From Hymenopus coronatus (Eukaryota > Arthropoda > Insecta > Mantodea > Hymenopodidae): a stretch of 64,000 nt of DNA. Position numbers and translations under genes: made by a program. Numbering within the stretch: position 1 is the first letter of the stretch; each line of letters begins with the position of its first letter. This document shows positions 20,290 through 32,474 of the stretch, piece by piece. The notes beneath the pieces were generated by a model. It did no database searches and was not told the origin of the DNA. It was given only the letters and a program-made list of their open reading frames with translations. Location: assembly GCA_030762935.1 (NCBI GenBank), contig CM060900.1:288465784-288529783 (forward strand), read 5' to 3'.

Positions 20290-22100
20290 AGGTCTTTTAA
20301 ATTCTTGATTATGCTTGGCCACCAGGCTTCATCAAATGCTCCTTTTACGTCTTGGCCTGAGATGCAGTTATCTTCTGTTTTAATTCAAGACTTTCTGTTG
20401 TATTAACACTGTTAATACTCACTGCAGCTTCAACTGCTCCCCTTTGAGGAGTGAAACCAAATTGATTGTTATTCATAAGACCCTGCAAATAAATGTGGAA
20501 TGATATCCTTTCAATCAACAATCTTTGTAACAGTTTCCCAGTAAGGAAAGTAGACTTATTGGCCTATATTTTGATACTTCGTTACTCTCTTTTTTTTTCT
20601 CCCCCATTTTCACATTTGGAATAATAGTTGAACGTTTCCATTGTTTTGGAAACCATCCTTTTCCTAAACAGATGTGTAAATCTTGGAAGACTCTTAGTAA
20701 GATGTCCTGATTACTCCATCCTCTCTTGGAGTTTTATTTGAATTAAACCATTCCAAGTTTGATGCTATTTCATCCGTTGTGAGATATTTATCATCAGTCA
20801 TGTCGATAGGTTCTGGGATCTTATTTCTTAGTTGGTGTTCAGAGTTGCTGTCATGACTGTCATCAGGTGCAAAATATTTGAGCAAATACTCCAACATACT
20901 CCTGGCATCTGTGGTGTAGGTACCATCCTCTTTTTCCAGAGTTGTTAGTATTGCCCTCGATATAATTTCACTCATGCTATCTCTTAAATGGCAGTCCATT
21001 GATTGTGTTCACCTTCTATGGTGCCGAATTTTTTTCCTGATTCAAGTTTTGCTTCCTGCAACTTTCCCTTTTATTCTTGTTTCTGTTCTAAATATTTTGT
21101 TTGTCTCTCCTGTCTTAGGTTTTGGTTATTGAAAGCATTCATTTGTTTCTTAGCACCATTAACTCCTTAGTCCACCAGGAAACTGAACTATGTTTTATAC
21201 CCTTTTTTTTTTTTTTTTTTGTGTGCTAAAATATTCGGTACCTCCTGCTGTGATGCAGATGAAGCAATTGTCCATTAGTTTTTCAGGATCTTTAAACTGC
21301 CCAATTTTCTTATATAGATCCTGGTCTAGTTCATCAGCAACTTCCCCATTGTTCTGACAGTTGAATTTAGAGATTAGTTGTCACGTTAGGTTATCATGGA
21401 ACCTGTCATAATAACGTATCTTGGTCCATAAAACTGTTATTGTTATGTTGCTGTCATGCCAATATTTGGATAGTAAATGCCAGGATCTTGTGATCTGAAC
21501 AACTCTCATATGCTCCACATGTCCATTCTCAGACTTGCTGCATGATTTGAGTATAGGCAATAGTTAGGTCATTGTGATTACTGTCCCTATTAGTTTCAAT
21601 AACTGGTTCTGACTGTGATATGAAGACTCTTAATGGTTGGAAAATCTTCCAAGGCCTTACCTCTTCCATTTGTTGCTACATCAAACAAGTTTTGTTCCTG
21701 GTATGCTGTCAATGGAAAGTATTAATCTTTTTCCTATTGTGTACTCCAAGATAAGTTCTACTTTTCTGATGTTTGTTTCAATGTCGTTAGTGATGTCAAA
21801 AGTATGAGATGATTCCATGGAATTTATTGTTTCCACAGCTAATTTCAGTCACAATGCAGTCCTCATTGAAAATTTAGATTATGGTTATCACGTTGATATA
21901 ATTATTATTTACAAGAATTGACACTCGTTTTTTGCCACCACCACACACATAAGTTTTAAGTATTCTTGGAATTAAAGCTAAATTATTGAATATAGTGTAC
22001 AAAAGCAATATCTATTTGATTGTGGCTCATTTCCTCTCCCCACTTTTGGGCTGTCTTATATGGAATGGTTCTGGTTTTTATGTACTTTAAGTAGAGGTAC
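20290..22100 (-). mobile_element. R1-like LINE, endonuclease and first half of RT
   Basis: From right to left on the minus strand: an endonuclease-like part (about 22000-21450; KRVSILVNNNYI, IDSIPGTKL for the DSNA-type motif, RGKALEDF-like), the EN-RT linker and RT start (20999-20694; LEKEDGTYTTDARSMLEYLL, LTTDEIASNLEWFNSNKTP) and RT palm (about 20470-20290; NQFGFTPQRGAVEAA, DVKGAFDEAWWPSIIKNLK). The AFD.AWWP block is diagnostic of the R1/I group. The same coding region continues at 7253. Many stops and shifts. Confidence 0.78.
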
Positions 22101-22925
22101 TTAATTAAGCCTTTAAAAGCAAACATGAAGGAGGAATACATACCTACAGTAAAAGCAATTTTTGTCTAGTAATGCTCATCTTTCATAAATTATTGAGATG
22201 TGTAGAAAACAGCCTCCTGGAATAAAATTATATTTCTGAAATTCTACTTTTATAGTATGTGCATTTCTTTGTAGCCTTATAATCTAAGAGCATCTGAATG
22301 AACTACTCTGAAACTGGTATGGATTTAGTTTTACTTACATTTCACATTATAATGTGATATTTCAATTCTGAGAGCAGGGGCAAAATAGGATACCAAGTCA
22401 ATGGGTGCAAAAATCTTACATAGTTTTTGAGAAAGTTTTCAGACAAGTTTTGTTCTTTGCTACTCTTGTATAGAACTCACACTTAAGGAATTTATATAGA
22501 TTTTGTTTTAATGTTCATCAATTTCTGTGCCTAGAGCTTAACTAATATGTAAAGCACCATATATTGTGTTATTTTTTTTTTTTTATAGTGTTTAATGCCT
22601 GCCTTTACTACATATGATACTGCAGATGAATATTTTCTATTATTCTAAACCTATATAATTTTGGTTATTATAAGTGAGAACATATGAATATAGATAGGGA
22701 CTAGTTTTATGATTTAATTTGTTCACCTCATATGCACTTTTCTTTATTATCTGTAAAATGAACATCATGTATTATCATCATCAACATCATGCAAGTTTAA
22801 AGAATTTTTACTGGGCATACCTATCAGATAAGCTATGGAAAATTTGTCAAAAGAGATAAGGAAATTGAAGCAGTAAGTTTAACCAGGATCCAAACGTTGA
22901 ACCATAGGTAAAAGGGTTACTTCTA
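22101..22925. other. No gene recognised
   Basis: AT-rich sequence with a T run near 22570 and no coding sense on either strand. About 45 bp at 22585-22635 (TAGTGTTTAATGCCTGCC...) recur in diverged form at 61128-61175, so part is an old interspersed repeat. Confidence 0.5.
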
Positions 22926-24190
22926 TGAGGGATGATCAGAAACTGAGGTTACAATGCCTGCAGTGAAACCAGTATATTTTATTTCATACAACCAATACAG
23001 CCATCTGATAGTACATACATTAGATTATTTTCACATGTAGTCTCCATATCGGATGAGGCACTTATTTGCTTCATGGAATGAGTTTGAATATTCCCTCTCG
23101 GTAAAAATCCTGTCCTTGTGTGTTCAGTTACGTTGTCGTGAAGCATTGGACCTCATCTGAAGCGAATTGTCAGCCTCCTAGGTCTTCCTTCACGTGAAGA
23201 AAAAGGTGAGTAGCCTGGAGCGAGATCTGGGCTGTAGAGAGGATGGTTGATGATATCCCAGCAAAACTGCTTCAACAATGTGGTAGTTTTCTGGGATGTA
23301 TGCGGTTGTACATTGCTGTGAAGGAAGATGACACCCTCAGTGAGGAGTCCTGGCCATTTCCTCCTGATTAGTTTGCACAATCGTGTCATGGTCTCTCAGT
23401 ATTGGTAAGCAGTCACTGCTTGCCCTCTTTCCAAAAACTCCACCAGTATGACACCTGCGCTGTCCCAAAACACTGTGGCCATCACACCTTCCCAGTAGAT
23501 GATGCTATTAAACTTCTTTGTCTTTGGAGAAGAGGGGTGTTTCCACTCCATTGACAATTGCTTTCTGCTGGGGTATAGTGGTGGATCCATGTTTCATCAC
23601 CTGTTACAATGTGATGAAGAAAACTGTTCCCTTCCATGGAGAACCAGTGCAAAAGTTGCAGACTTAACCCCATGCACTTCTCGTTGTGTTGGTTTCAGAT
23701 TTTGTGGAACCCATCAGGTACAAACTTTCCAGTACTGCAGAATATTGTGAACAATGTGATGAATGCTTCTAAAAGTCATTCCCAGTTTTACAGCCATATG
23801 TCATAATGTGATCCTCCTGTTGTCCTGAATCAGCTGCTCCACACAAGCTGTATTCAAATCTGTGGATGGTGTGCTGGGCCGCCACTGAGATCCTTGAAGG
23901 TAATATTTTCTCAACCAACTGCCAACTTTTGAAACCATCTGTGACATGCTGGCGAGATATTACAGCCTCTCCATAAACTTCGACCAGCTGTTGGTGAATG
24001 TCAGCCGTGGTTACATGTTTCGCCCACAAAAATCGAATAGCTGCGCAGATTTCTTCACAAGACCAGTTTTCCAAACAAGTTGCCATTTGTGTTTACCTTA
24101 CAGTAGCACTGTGGGTGACAGTTGGCTGAAACTCTGCACAGTTGTCAACCACATATATTATTAGAATTACCACACACTATTAAGTTCATT
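22926..24190 (-). mobile_element. mariner element, inactive
   Basis: The left end is probably TGAGGGATGATCAG just after a TA (22924-22925); the right end was not found by inverted repeat. The transposase runs from 24086 leftward: ICAAIRFLWAKH, IHQQLVEVYGEAVISRQHV (helix-turn-helix region), then, after frame changes, SFLHHIVTGDETWIHHYTP (first Asp), MEWKHPSSPKTKKF, GVMATVFWDSAGVILVEFL, and LHSNVQPHTS and YSPDLAP. The second catalytic Asp (LHDN in the family) is Ser, and the PSD-type third Asp is lost after YSPDLAP, so the DD34D triad is broken as well as the frame. Confidence 0.87.
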
Positions 24191-24960
24191 GAGAAAGGTG
24201 AAACACTAAGAATATGCGCTTTGCACCACCTCTCTGCTCGTAGTTTCAGCCATTAGTACTGTTGACAGAGCTTATCGATGGTTCAGATTGGTCCCAAATA
24301 TCCTCTTGAAATCCCTACTTGTGCTTCCTCCAGAACTTCAGAAACCTTGCTCCAAGGGAGGATAAGCTGCTCGCTGTGGGTCTTCCCATCAGGTGACTCC
24401 CATACTCTGACCAGTGCTCCTGGCTTAGTCTTCATTGAGTCCCATTGGGCCCAGTAGGACTTATACACACTACTCCCAGGTGTGATGTCTTCCAACTCAA
24501 TCCAGTCCCTCCATTTCTCTCAAGGGTGACCCCAAGTCAGAGCCTGCCAGCTGCTCCGTCCTCAGGCCTGCGCTATCCCATCCAGCTGCAGGCCTTGCCA
24601 AAATGACATGGACAGCTGCGGCGCACTCTTTCCCCTCAACTTTGGTGCTGTGGCTGCACTCTATCCTCTGGACAGCGTTGTCGTGACATGGAAACTGCAT
24701 TGTTGTGACTCCTTCCTTTCTGATATGAAAATGTACTCTTGGAACAGCTATCAGCAATCTCTTCACCAGGTCTGATTACGGTCACAGCTGCTCCTGTGTC
24801 TTTGAGTTTCCGGTACAGATTCTCTTGTAACCAGTCATCTGCAATTAGACTGTCGTCCAGTCTTTGTCCAAAGCACGTGATGTCACTTGAGAGAGCGGTG
24901 AAGTTGGCCCCAACGTACCTCTCGCCATGCCAGTTCCACCTGATTGTCAGCTTAGTGTGG

Positions 24961-24999
24961 ACAGTCCTTCAGGTGACCTGGCTCACCACACCCCCAGCA
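24961..24999 (-). other. Gypsy gag zinc knuckle
   Basis: The minus strand encodes CWGCGEPGHLKDC. Spacing is CX2CX4HX3C, one residue shorter than the usual CX2CX4HX4C. Confidence 0.8.
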
Positions 25000-25940
25000 C
25001 ACACCACTGAAAGGTTGTCTTTAAATTTTCTTACTGTCAAAGTCTTCAAGGGCGGTGCAGCTGTTGTCTTGGCCATCTCCATCCTTAAAGCTGTTGTTAA
25101 TGCTTTTTGGATAGTTTATAGTCGCCGAACTTAAGGTGCTGTCGATGTTGTAGACAGCTTCCTGGAACATGTATCTAGGTGGTAAGTTCTGTTCACCAGC
25201 TGTTTAATTGCAAGGGTGAACTCATGCATAGTCTCCTCTGGCTGTTGCAGGCTTTATTTAAGCTGATTGTGGTAGGCTGCAGCCAGACAATGGTTCCCGA
25301 AGCAGTTCTCGAGGGCCTCCCAGATCGGAATGGCATTCAATACTTCTGCTTGCCCATCTCTGGAGGCTTACTATCAGTTGTGCAGCTTCCTCTTCTGCTG
25401 ACCATCATTTGTGGGTGGCGAAATGTCAGTGGAAGAATTCGAAGGTGAATTTTACGTCAAACTTGAGTGACTTGACGCATGTAGATGTTGTTTCTTGTCC
25501 CACCATTTTGATCTTCAAGTCTTTCAGCCTTCTGTCTAGCATCTTTTCTATTGTCATGTTGAATTCTTTTGCTCTTCTGTCAATTCTTCCCTCCAGGGTA
25601 TTAAGTCAATCCCCACTGCCTTACAGGCGCTGTTCATGGTCCTTCACTGCTTCACCAAGCTCTTCCATCTTTTCCCCAAACTCTTTCACATCCTTCTTCA
25701 TGTTGGCCAGTTGTTCATCGATTTTGTTTGATGTCTCTGTTTTCAGGTTTTTCATGCTGGATTCCATTTTATCCTCCATCTTCTTCATTCGTGATTCCAT
25801 CTTTGTGTCTATATTTTCCTTCTTTTTTTTCCGTTTCAGTTTTCATTTTGTCCATTCTGGTTTTCATGTTCTTTATTTCTTCAAATAAAGCTTTCATCAT
25901 CTCCTCCATTGTGGCATTAAATCCCTACTCCTGACACGAG

Positions 25941-26470
25941 TGTAACAAAAACTCTTTATCACTCAAACAAATGCCTCTTTAGTTTTCCACAAACTGATAA
26001 CAATCTGCTAATAAATAACTGTCTTTCATACCAATTATGCTCTATAGTCTCTGGTTGATGTTTGTTGCAGTGATGATACATTTTGCAGCAAAATTGCTGT
26101 CGAACTCATTGTTGCTCATGATGTGTTCCCACTGAAAAGTGCACATTGGGCAGGGCTTTGTTGCCCACTTTTATAATTTTAGGTTATGTCACTGGAAATT
26201 TCCAGAAACCACTATGTGTGCAGTACACTGCCAATATTCACAAGGTCATTGAGCTTAACAATGTGCAGCTTGGATGTCAAAAAACCTTCTGAAAGAACAT
26301 GAGTCCACTTGCACAGGGGTAACAATCACTGCTGTAATGTCAAAAGAACATTTGTGGCAAAGATATTCACTAATGTATGTGTTTAACAATGGATGCCAAC
26401 AATCAGCTATGACTTACAAAGGAAGCTGTACACACATGTTTGGCAATTATGGTCACAGGGCATAGTCGCA
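25941..26470 (-). repeat. Gypsy LTR (copy 1)
   Basis: It begins TGTAACAAAAACTC and ends CATAGTCGCA on the plus strand. It matches the LTRs at 34322-35675 and 40113-40559, but carries about 75 bp extra in its right half (around 26300-26370). Confidence 0.85.
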
Positions 26471-27540
26471 GTATTTTGTAATTTTTCAAACCAAGTCAAA
26501 TGAGTTTTTAATGCTCCTCCTTTAAATTTTCTGTAGGGACTTGAACCTGCTATCCAACCATTTGATTGTATGTTATAGAAACTATTACTGTTGGTCTCAT
26601 GTTATTGCTAACAGTCTCATGTTATTGCCTGTATTGGATTCAGTCTTGGATAGGTCAAGTTATCTGGTTTGATTTTCAATTGTTCAGTGTTTAAAAGAAT
26701 AATTTTGACTTTTCTTATTGTTTCTACAAATGACTAGATTCAAGATTTTAAGAGTTGGTTTGCATCTGTGTAATTGTCATCTAAAAGAGGCTTTTTGAAA
26801 TTGGAGATGTAGTCCACCTGCTCAGAAAATTATCATTTTTGTGTGCTTTGGAGTATCAACTGATTTTACTTGCAAAATGTGTATGGTTTTCCTATGATGA
26901 TTTATATGTACATGGGCATGGCTGACTATTTTTAACATTTCTGTTTTACTGCATTTGTTCTTTTGATTTTAGACTTGGGTTGGCTACCTCAGTGTTAGCT
27001 TTGTACTCTGCAACATTTTTGGAGAAATTTATACAAGTTTCCACCCCCATGCTGAGCAAGTTTATTTGAAAGATGAAACTAATAAAGGATAAAAAAAAAT
27101 CTCAACATTTTCCAATAGCCAAGGAAACATATAAGTGATTAACTTATCAAGACAAACTTCAATATGGACAAAACCAAAAGGTCAGACAGTAGAAAATTTA
27201 AGCATGACTACAGGTTCCGAAACGAAGGCAAAATTGGAGTAAAAGTTATAAAAAAAGGTGACTCAGTTCATTTAAAATGACTACAGATGCAAAATCCTAC
27301 CTTTGGACAACTGAGCAGATTAATCATGTGGCACCAGAGGACTTCACTTCTATGCCCAGCCCAGTTGCAAAAAAGTTGAAGATGAAAGGAAAATGCTTCA
27401 TAAATTTGCAATACTTTTCAATGTTTGAATAATTTTCAATGAAGTTAGTGTGTAAACCAGCTCAAGATTCAGTTCAATATTAGTTTCACTTATATAAACT
27501 TTTAAATAACATTACAATTATATTTGTATACTTAGTCAGC
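26471..27540. other. No gene recognised
   Basis: AT-rich. A B-box-like run (GGTTCAAGTCCC on the minus strand, near 26535-26560) has no partner A box. A short open stretch near 27278-27430 (MTTDAKSYLWTTEQINH) has no known relative that I recognise. Confidence 0.4.
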
Positions 27541-27544
27541 TTAC

Positions 27545-27870
27545 TCTCCCTGTATGGTGGACTTACACCCTGTAGGAGTTAAACATGGGTATCTAGGGTC
27601 AGAAGCCTGCTGGAACTCAACAACAGTTATTCATAGAATGAAGAGCCTGGAACAAACAATTGGTGCATAGCCATGCATGAGAGTGAGGAATTAGATAATA
27701 TGAAATGAAGATGAAATGGACAATAGGAAAAGTGATGATGGAGCAATTGGTGGAATGAATGGTAAGGGAAACCAGAGAACCTGGAGAAAACCCACCCAGA
27801 ACTACCTTGGTGAGAGGCAAACAGTCTAATCACTTGCTCACAGTGATATCTTATGCTTGTATACACAATG
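27545..27870 (-). repeat. SINE with a conserved core-like tail
   Basis: The minus strand has a tRNA-like head (GAGCAAGTGATTAGACTG... about 27840-27790), then GGTGGGTTTTCTCCAGGTTC and TCTGGTTTCCC. The latter closely resembles a tail found in tRNA-derived SINEs of many animals (GTGGGTTTCCTCCGGGT...). Boundaries are approximate. No function beyond mobile repeat is suggested. Confidence 0.5.
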
Positions 27871-28007
27871 CTTAAATGTAAAATAGCTTTCAAAATCTCA
27901 GTTTAAGGATCAAACATTTAAAGTTTACAGATCAATATATTTTCTCCCATCACAGGGATGATGAATAATTTGGTTTTTTTGTATTGCATAGGTCCATGCT
28001 AACCACA

Positions 28008-28118
28008 ACAGGGTGCACACATACACATGCGCACACGCATGCACGCACCCGCATGCACATACACATTCTCACTCTCATACTCTCACACACACACACACTC
28101 TCTCTCTCTCTCCCTCCA
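28008..28118. repeat. Compound (CA)n/(TC)n microsatellite
   Basis: ACACATACACATGCGCACAC-type repeats pass into CTCACACACACACACAC and then CTCTCTCTCTC. Confidence 0.95.
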
Positions 28119-28359
28119 ATCTGTAGATCCAATTATGAGATTAGACTCTATGCCTACACTCTAGGATGTAGATCATGTCAAGAATTACATTTATTCATAC
28201 CTATTAATACATTTGTTTACAAATAATAATTCTGATAATGAATTTTCAGTTTTGCATAATTTTAAATACATGTCTGTTTCTAAAAGCCTACTCGTACACT
28301 TGCATTCTTAGAATATTCATGTTTATTATATTTACAATGTGCACCATTACCAGTGTTTT

Positions 28360-31265
28360 TGATTGAATGAAACCCTCCTCTGTATATAAAGTGTGAATAA
28401 TAAGATATCTTTTTATTCTGATCTAAACTTGTTTTTATTCATTTGCAATTCCTTTATAGAAGAGGGAAGTGAATTAAACAAAATTATTCTGTTGTAATAA
28501 ACCCCTCTTTAGAATAACTGCAAATTATTTGTTGGTCTATGTAAATCCTGCCTATGTCTGGTCTCTTTGTTATGAATATCTGTATTTTTTGTAAACTTTT
28601 CTGGGTTATTTATTACAAATGACAATATGGCTAGAATATATGCACAGGCTAATGGTAAAATTCCAAACATTTTGCAAAGTGGTTTACAGTGAGTTGATCA
28701 TCTTTCCCCTGCCATTGTTCTTATTACCTTTTTTTAGCATTTACTGAATTTCCCCAAAATATAATTCCATAAGGCATCAATGAATGAAAACATGCATAAT
28801 AAGCTGTTTTTAGTATGCTATTATTCATAAGCTGAATTAAAGATCCGACTGCAAAACATGCAGAACTCAGTTTGAGTAAGATATAATCAATATGGTATTT
28901 CCAATTCATGTTATGATCAATCGTTAGACCTAGGAATTTTGTATTACAGGCTTCTGCAATCTGATTTTTTTCATATTCTAAGCATAATAAGCTGTTTAGT
29001 ATGCTCTTATTTATAAGCTGAATTAAGGATCGGATTGCAAAACATGCAGAGCTCAGTTTGGGTAAGATACAATCAATATGGTGTTTCTAATTTGTGTTAC
29101 GATCAATCATAAGACCTAGGAATTTTGTATTACAGGCTTCTGCAATCTGATTATTTTCATATTCTATCCTTAGGTCTGCCATGTTTTTATGCTTTGTGCA
29201 AAAATCAATCTGGTTAGTTTTTTCAAAGTGTATCTTAATTTTGTTACTTTCAAACCAATTATTTAGTATGTTGAAAATTTTATTAGATGAATCTCAGAGC
29301 TGACTGACATTGAGTCTTTAATTATAATACTTGTGTCATCTGCAAAAAGAACTGGATAGGCATTGTTGTTTATTACTGCAGGTATATCATTTTTATACAC
29401 TAAAATTAATAAGGGACCCAGAATAGAACCTTGTGAGACACCATGCTTTATTTCAGACCATTCAGAATATACATTGCTATTATGTGAACTATTTATTATA
29501 AGTTATTTAATATTTATTATAATAAATTATTTCTGTTTGATAAGTAAGATGTAATCCTTTGCCCCTAATTCCATAGTGTAATAATTTTGATAGAAGTATT
29601 TCGTGATTAGCACAGTCAAATGCCTTTGATAGATCACAGAATATTCCTAGTGTATTAAGTTTGCCATCCAATGACTTGAGAACTTCATTACTTAACTTGA
29701 AAATGGCATTGTTAGTTGATATGATCTTCCTGAATCCACACTGCTCGTTTGCTAAAATATTATATTTATCTAGATGGTAATAAATTCTTTTAAACATAAT
29801 TTTTTCAAAGATTTTCGAAAAAGCTGCAAGTAAAGATGCTGGGCTATAGTTTGACATTTCTGAGATTTGGCCTTCTTGTATAATGGCTTAATGAGTGAAT
29901 TTTTAATCTGTCTGGGAATACCTCTGTTAAGATGGATATGTTACATATATGACTTAAAGGTTTGCAAATAATGTCAGCACATATTTTTAATGTTTTTGCG
30001 CTTATTTTGCTGTATGCTGATGGTCTTGTTTTTGAGGGATTGTATTACTTGTTTTATTTTGGTTGCACTTGTGGGTACTACCTCTAAGGATGTACAATTT
30101 TCCATACAGGATTTCTGAAGGTACGAAATTTGATCTCTCCTAGGCTGTTTCTTTGTCAGTAAATTTTCTGCCACCTGAATGAAATATTCATTAAATGCAT
30201 TTGCTATCTGCTGGGGATTATTTGTGGTCGCTTGGTTTAATTTAATTTCTTTTATATCATTTTTTGAGTGGCATTTACCAGTCTCTCTTTTAATAATGTT
30301 CCATATAGTGCTGGGCTTATTATGAGAAGACTGTATTTGTTTTTCATAACAAAGTTTTTGAGCTGTATTTATAACCCTTTTTAGAATTCTGCAGTACATT
30401 TTGTAGTGTTGTTTACTTACCACACTTACCTTCTCTAGTTGCTAAATAAAATTCTCTTTTATGTCTACATGATATTTTTATACCTTGTGTTAGCCAGTGA
30501 TTTTTAGAATTGTTATTAATTTTCTTTACGTGGAGTGGAAAACTGGAGCTATGAATTCTTACGAAAGTGTTTAAGAAGGAGTTAAACTTGTCATTTACAT
30601 TATTTAGTTTATACAATGATTCCCGCAATTCCTCAGATAGTTCGGCTTTGAAACACTCTGTGTTTTCTTTATTTATAATTGTAAAGCTGGGTATGAGGTT
30701 TGTGTTTTTAAAATTTGGAGTATCATAATCAATTTTGATGAGTTGTCCATCATGGTCTGAAAGTCCATTAACAAAGGATTGTGTTTCATGGTACTCCTTT
30801 TTAGACATACATATAAAAGTGTTGTTGACAGCCATTTTGGAATTATTTTGAATTCTAGTTGCAAAATTAATTATATGCATGAGATTGTATGATCTTAATA
30901 GTGAACAAATTTGCATCTTTTGATTGCTGTCTTATCAGGAAATCTATGTTCAAGCCACCACACCAAATCAATTGAATCTTTGGTTTGAGAGCAGTTTTAG
31001 AATAATATCTAGGTTATGCAGAAAGTTGTCAAAATTTCATTTGGGAGCTGTATATACTGTTAATGTAATTAGTTGGTTTACTGTGTTAATATGGACTGCG
31101 CAACATTCAAAGTTTTGCTCTAGACAGTACTTCTCAAGCTCAATTACATTGAAGCTTATATTATTCTTAACAAAGGTACTCACACTTCCTTTAGAGAGTT
31201 TTTGTCTACAATACCAAGCTGCTGTTTTATAGCCATCCATTGAAAAATGTAATGTTTCCTGTTAG
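28360..31265 (-). mobile_element. CR1/Jockey-superclade LINE copy B, pseudogene
   Basis: On the minus strand: endonuclease start (31240-31037; GYKTAAWYCRQKLSKGSVS, LITLTVYTAP), endonuclease end (30916-30413; IINFATRI, GLSDHDGQLIKID), EN-RT linker (30423-29974; STIWNIIKRETGK, IANAFNEYFIQVAENL), RT (29857-29507; SNYSPASLLAAFSKIFEKI, NEQCGFRKIISTNNAI, IFCDLSKAFDCANHEILLSKL), and RT end (28909-28724; MNWKYHIDYILLKLS, LMPYGIIFWGNS), then a C-terminal tail to about 28400. The catalytic FADD block is not readable. The SDH motif of the endonuclease is intact. It contains a 186-bp tandem duplication. Confidence 0.87.
28794..29166 (-). repeat. Tandem duplication inside LINE copy B (two units of about 186 bp)
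   Basis: Unit 1 (28794-28980) and unit 2 (28982-29166) both run from GCATAATAAGCTGTTT to CTGATT.TTTTCATATTCTA. They differ by scattered substitutions and a 2-base indel. The duplicated part encodes the RT thumb, so it cannot belong to a working element. Confidence 0.9.
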
Positions 31266-32470
31266 TATGCTAAAATTGCTTTGTTTGGAACTACAAGAAT
31301 GAATTGACTGGCAATAAGCAATACCCCTACTAGTTCTTTATCATTCTGAAAATGTAAACTACAGTATAACATATGTTTTCAAATGGAGATGACTAAAATG
31401 TATAAATGGGGAAATGCAAAAGTGAATTTTGTTATGGAACTGAAACTGTTTTATAGATTATTGCTCAAACTAGGATTTACTACTTAACATTGAAAGCAAT
31501 GAATGAAACAAACACACAAATAATTAGTATGCTATTTAGTGTATTTGCTAATACTGTTATTCATAAATCAAATAAAAAATAAATATTCAGAGTACAGGTG
31601 ATTTGTACTGGCTAAAAAAGATTCTCAATTTTTATAGCTTTTTTGTTTTTGTCACACAGTCATACACTAGTTGGCTATATGTATTCATCATACAAATGCC
31701 ATCAACATTTAGGCTTTGTGATGATAGAATGTTTAATATCTAGGGTTTGAATAGTCTTATACAAACACTTATTTATTCCTACTTCTTCATCATCATCATA
31801 GTAGTATCATCACATACAACCTGGGAAAGATTGCCCTTGATTGACTGCATTATTAGCACAAGCATACCAATAATGTGTTATAAAAATATTGATACCTCAT
31901 GCAGCATCCCTTCTGTTTCGTGCTGCAACAGTAGGAATATGATATACATAAATCATGCATAATATAGCTTAACACAGCATGAACGTAATGTATAAATGAA
32001 CGAGAAATGAAGTTGAGTTTTATTTGTGGAGGAGTTGACTTAAATGACTAATACCATACAAAAGCAGTCTTATAAATTAGTTATAATTTGTGCATCCAAA
32101 TGGCTTGCATAACATAAATAATGCTTTTTCCTTTATCTTTTTGACTTTGTTTTACTTTAGGCTCAAGTAATATATCCTAAAGGGAACACAGAAAGACATT
32201 ATAGCAATGTAAAACAACATTAATTTTGTTTGTGGGATTTATAGTTGTAAAAACATCACTGGTGATATACAGTACTGCAAAACATTAGAAGTAGCAATTT
32301 TTGTATTGTGATTTTATTCACAATACATCTTATGTTATGCAAGTGTAGCATAATGCACATGAAAAGATTAGGAGTATATGCAATTTGTTTGTCTCTAATA
32401 CAGCTTTATTTGATACAGCCCTGTAAATTCTTCAGGTTTTGGCGTACTTTTTCAGTTATTTATTTTTAAG
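31266..32470. other. No gene recognised
   Basis: AT-rich sequence without repeat structure or coding pattern that I can identify. A TCATCATCATCATAG run lies near 31785. Confidence 0.45.
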
Positions 32471-32474
32471 GGCT

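Larger units (their letters stand above)
24218..26470 (-). mobile_element. Gypsy retrotransposon copy 1, large internal deletion
   Basis: It has one LTR (25941-26470, the 5' LTR for this orientation), then gag (25935 to about 24960) with a coiled-coil-like, Lys/Glu/Met-rich N-terminus and a zinc knuckle, then the start of protease (DTGAAVT at about 24790). The sequence then jumps to the linker before integrase (24495-24283; SVYKSYWAQWDSMK, VRVWESPDGKTHSEQLILP). The RT and RNase H are missing, as are the integrase core and the second LTR. It is homologous to the longer copy at 34322-40559. The left boundary is where similarity to that copy stops. Confidence 0.8.

Noticed and set aside
25409..25888. 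Plus-strand open frame of 159 codons rich in Ser and Phe
   Set aside because: It is the antisense of the Gypsy gag coiled-coil region; minus-strand Lys/Glu/Met-rich sense explains it.
26530..26560. B-box-like GGTTCAAGTCCC on the minus strand
   Set aside because: No A box at tRNA or SINE distance; not enough for a SINE call.
27950..28226. His/Thr/Arg-rich frames on both strands
   Set aside because: Translation of a CA/TC microsatellite.
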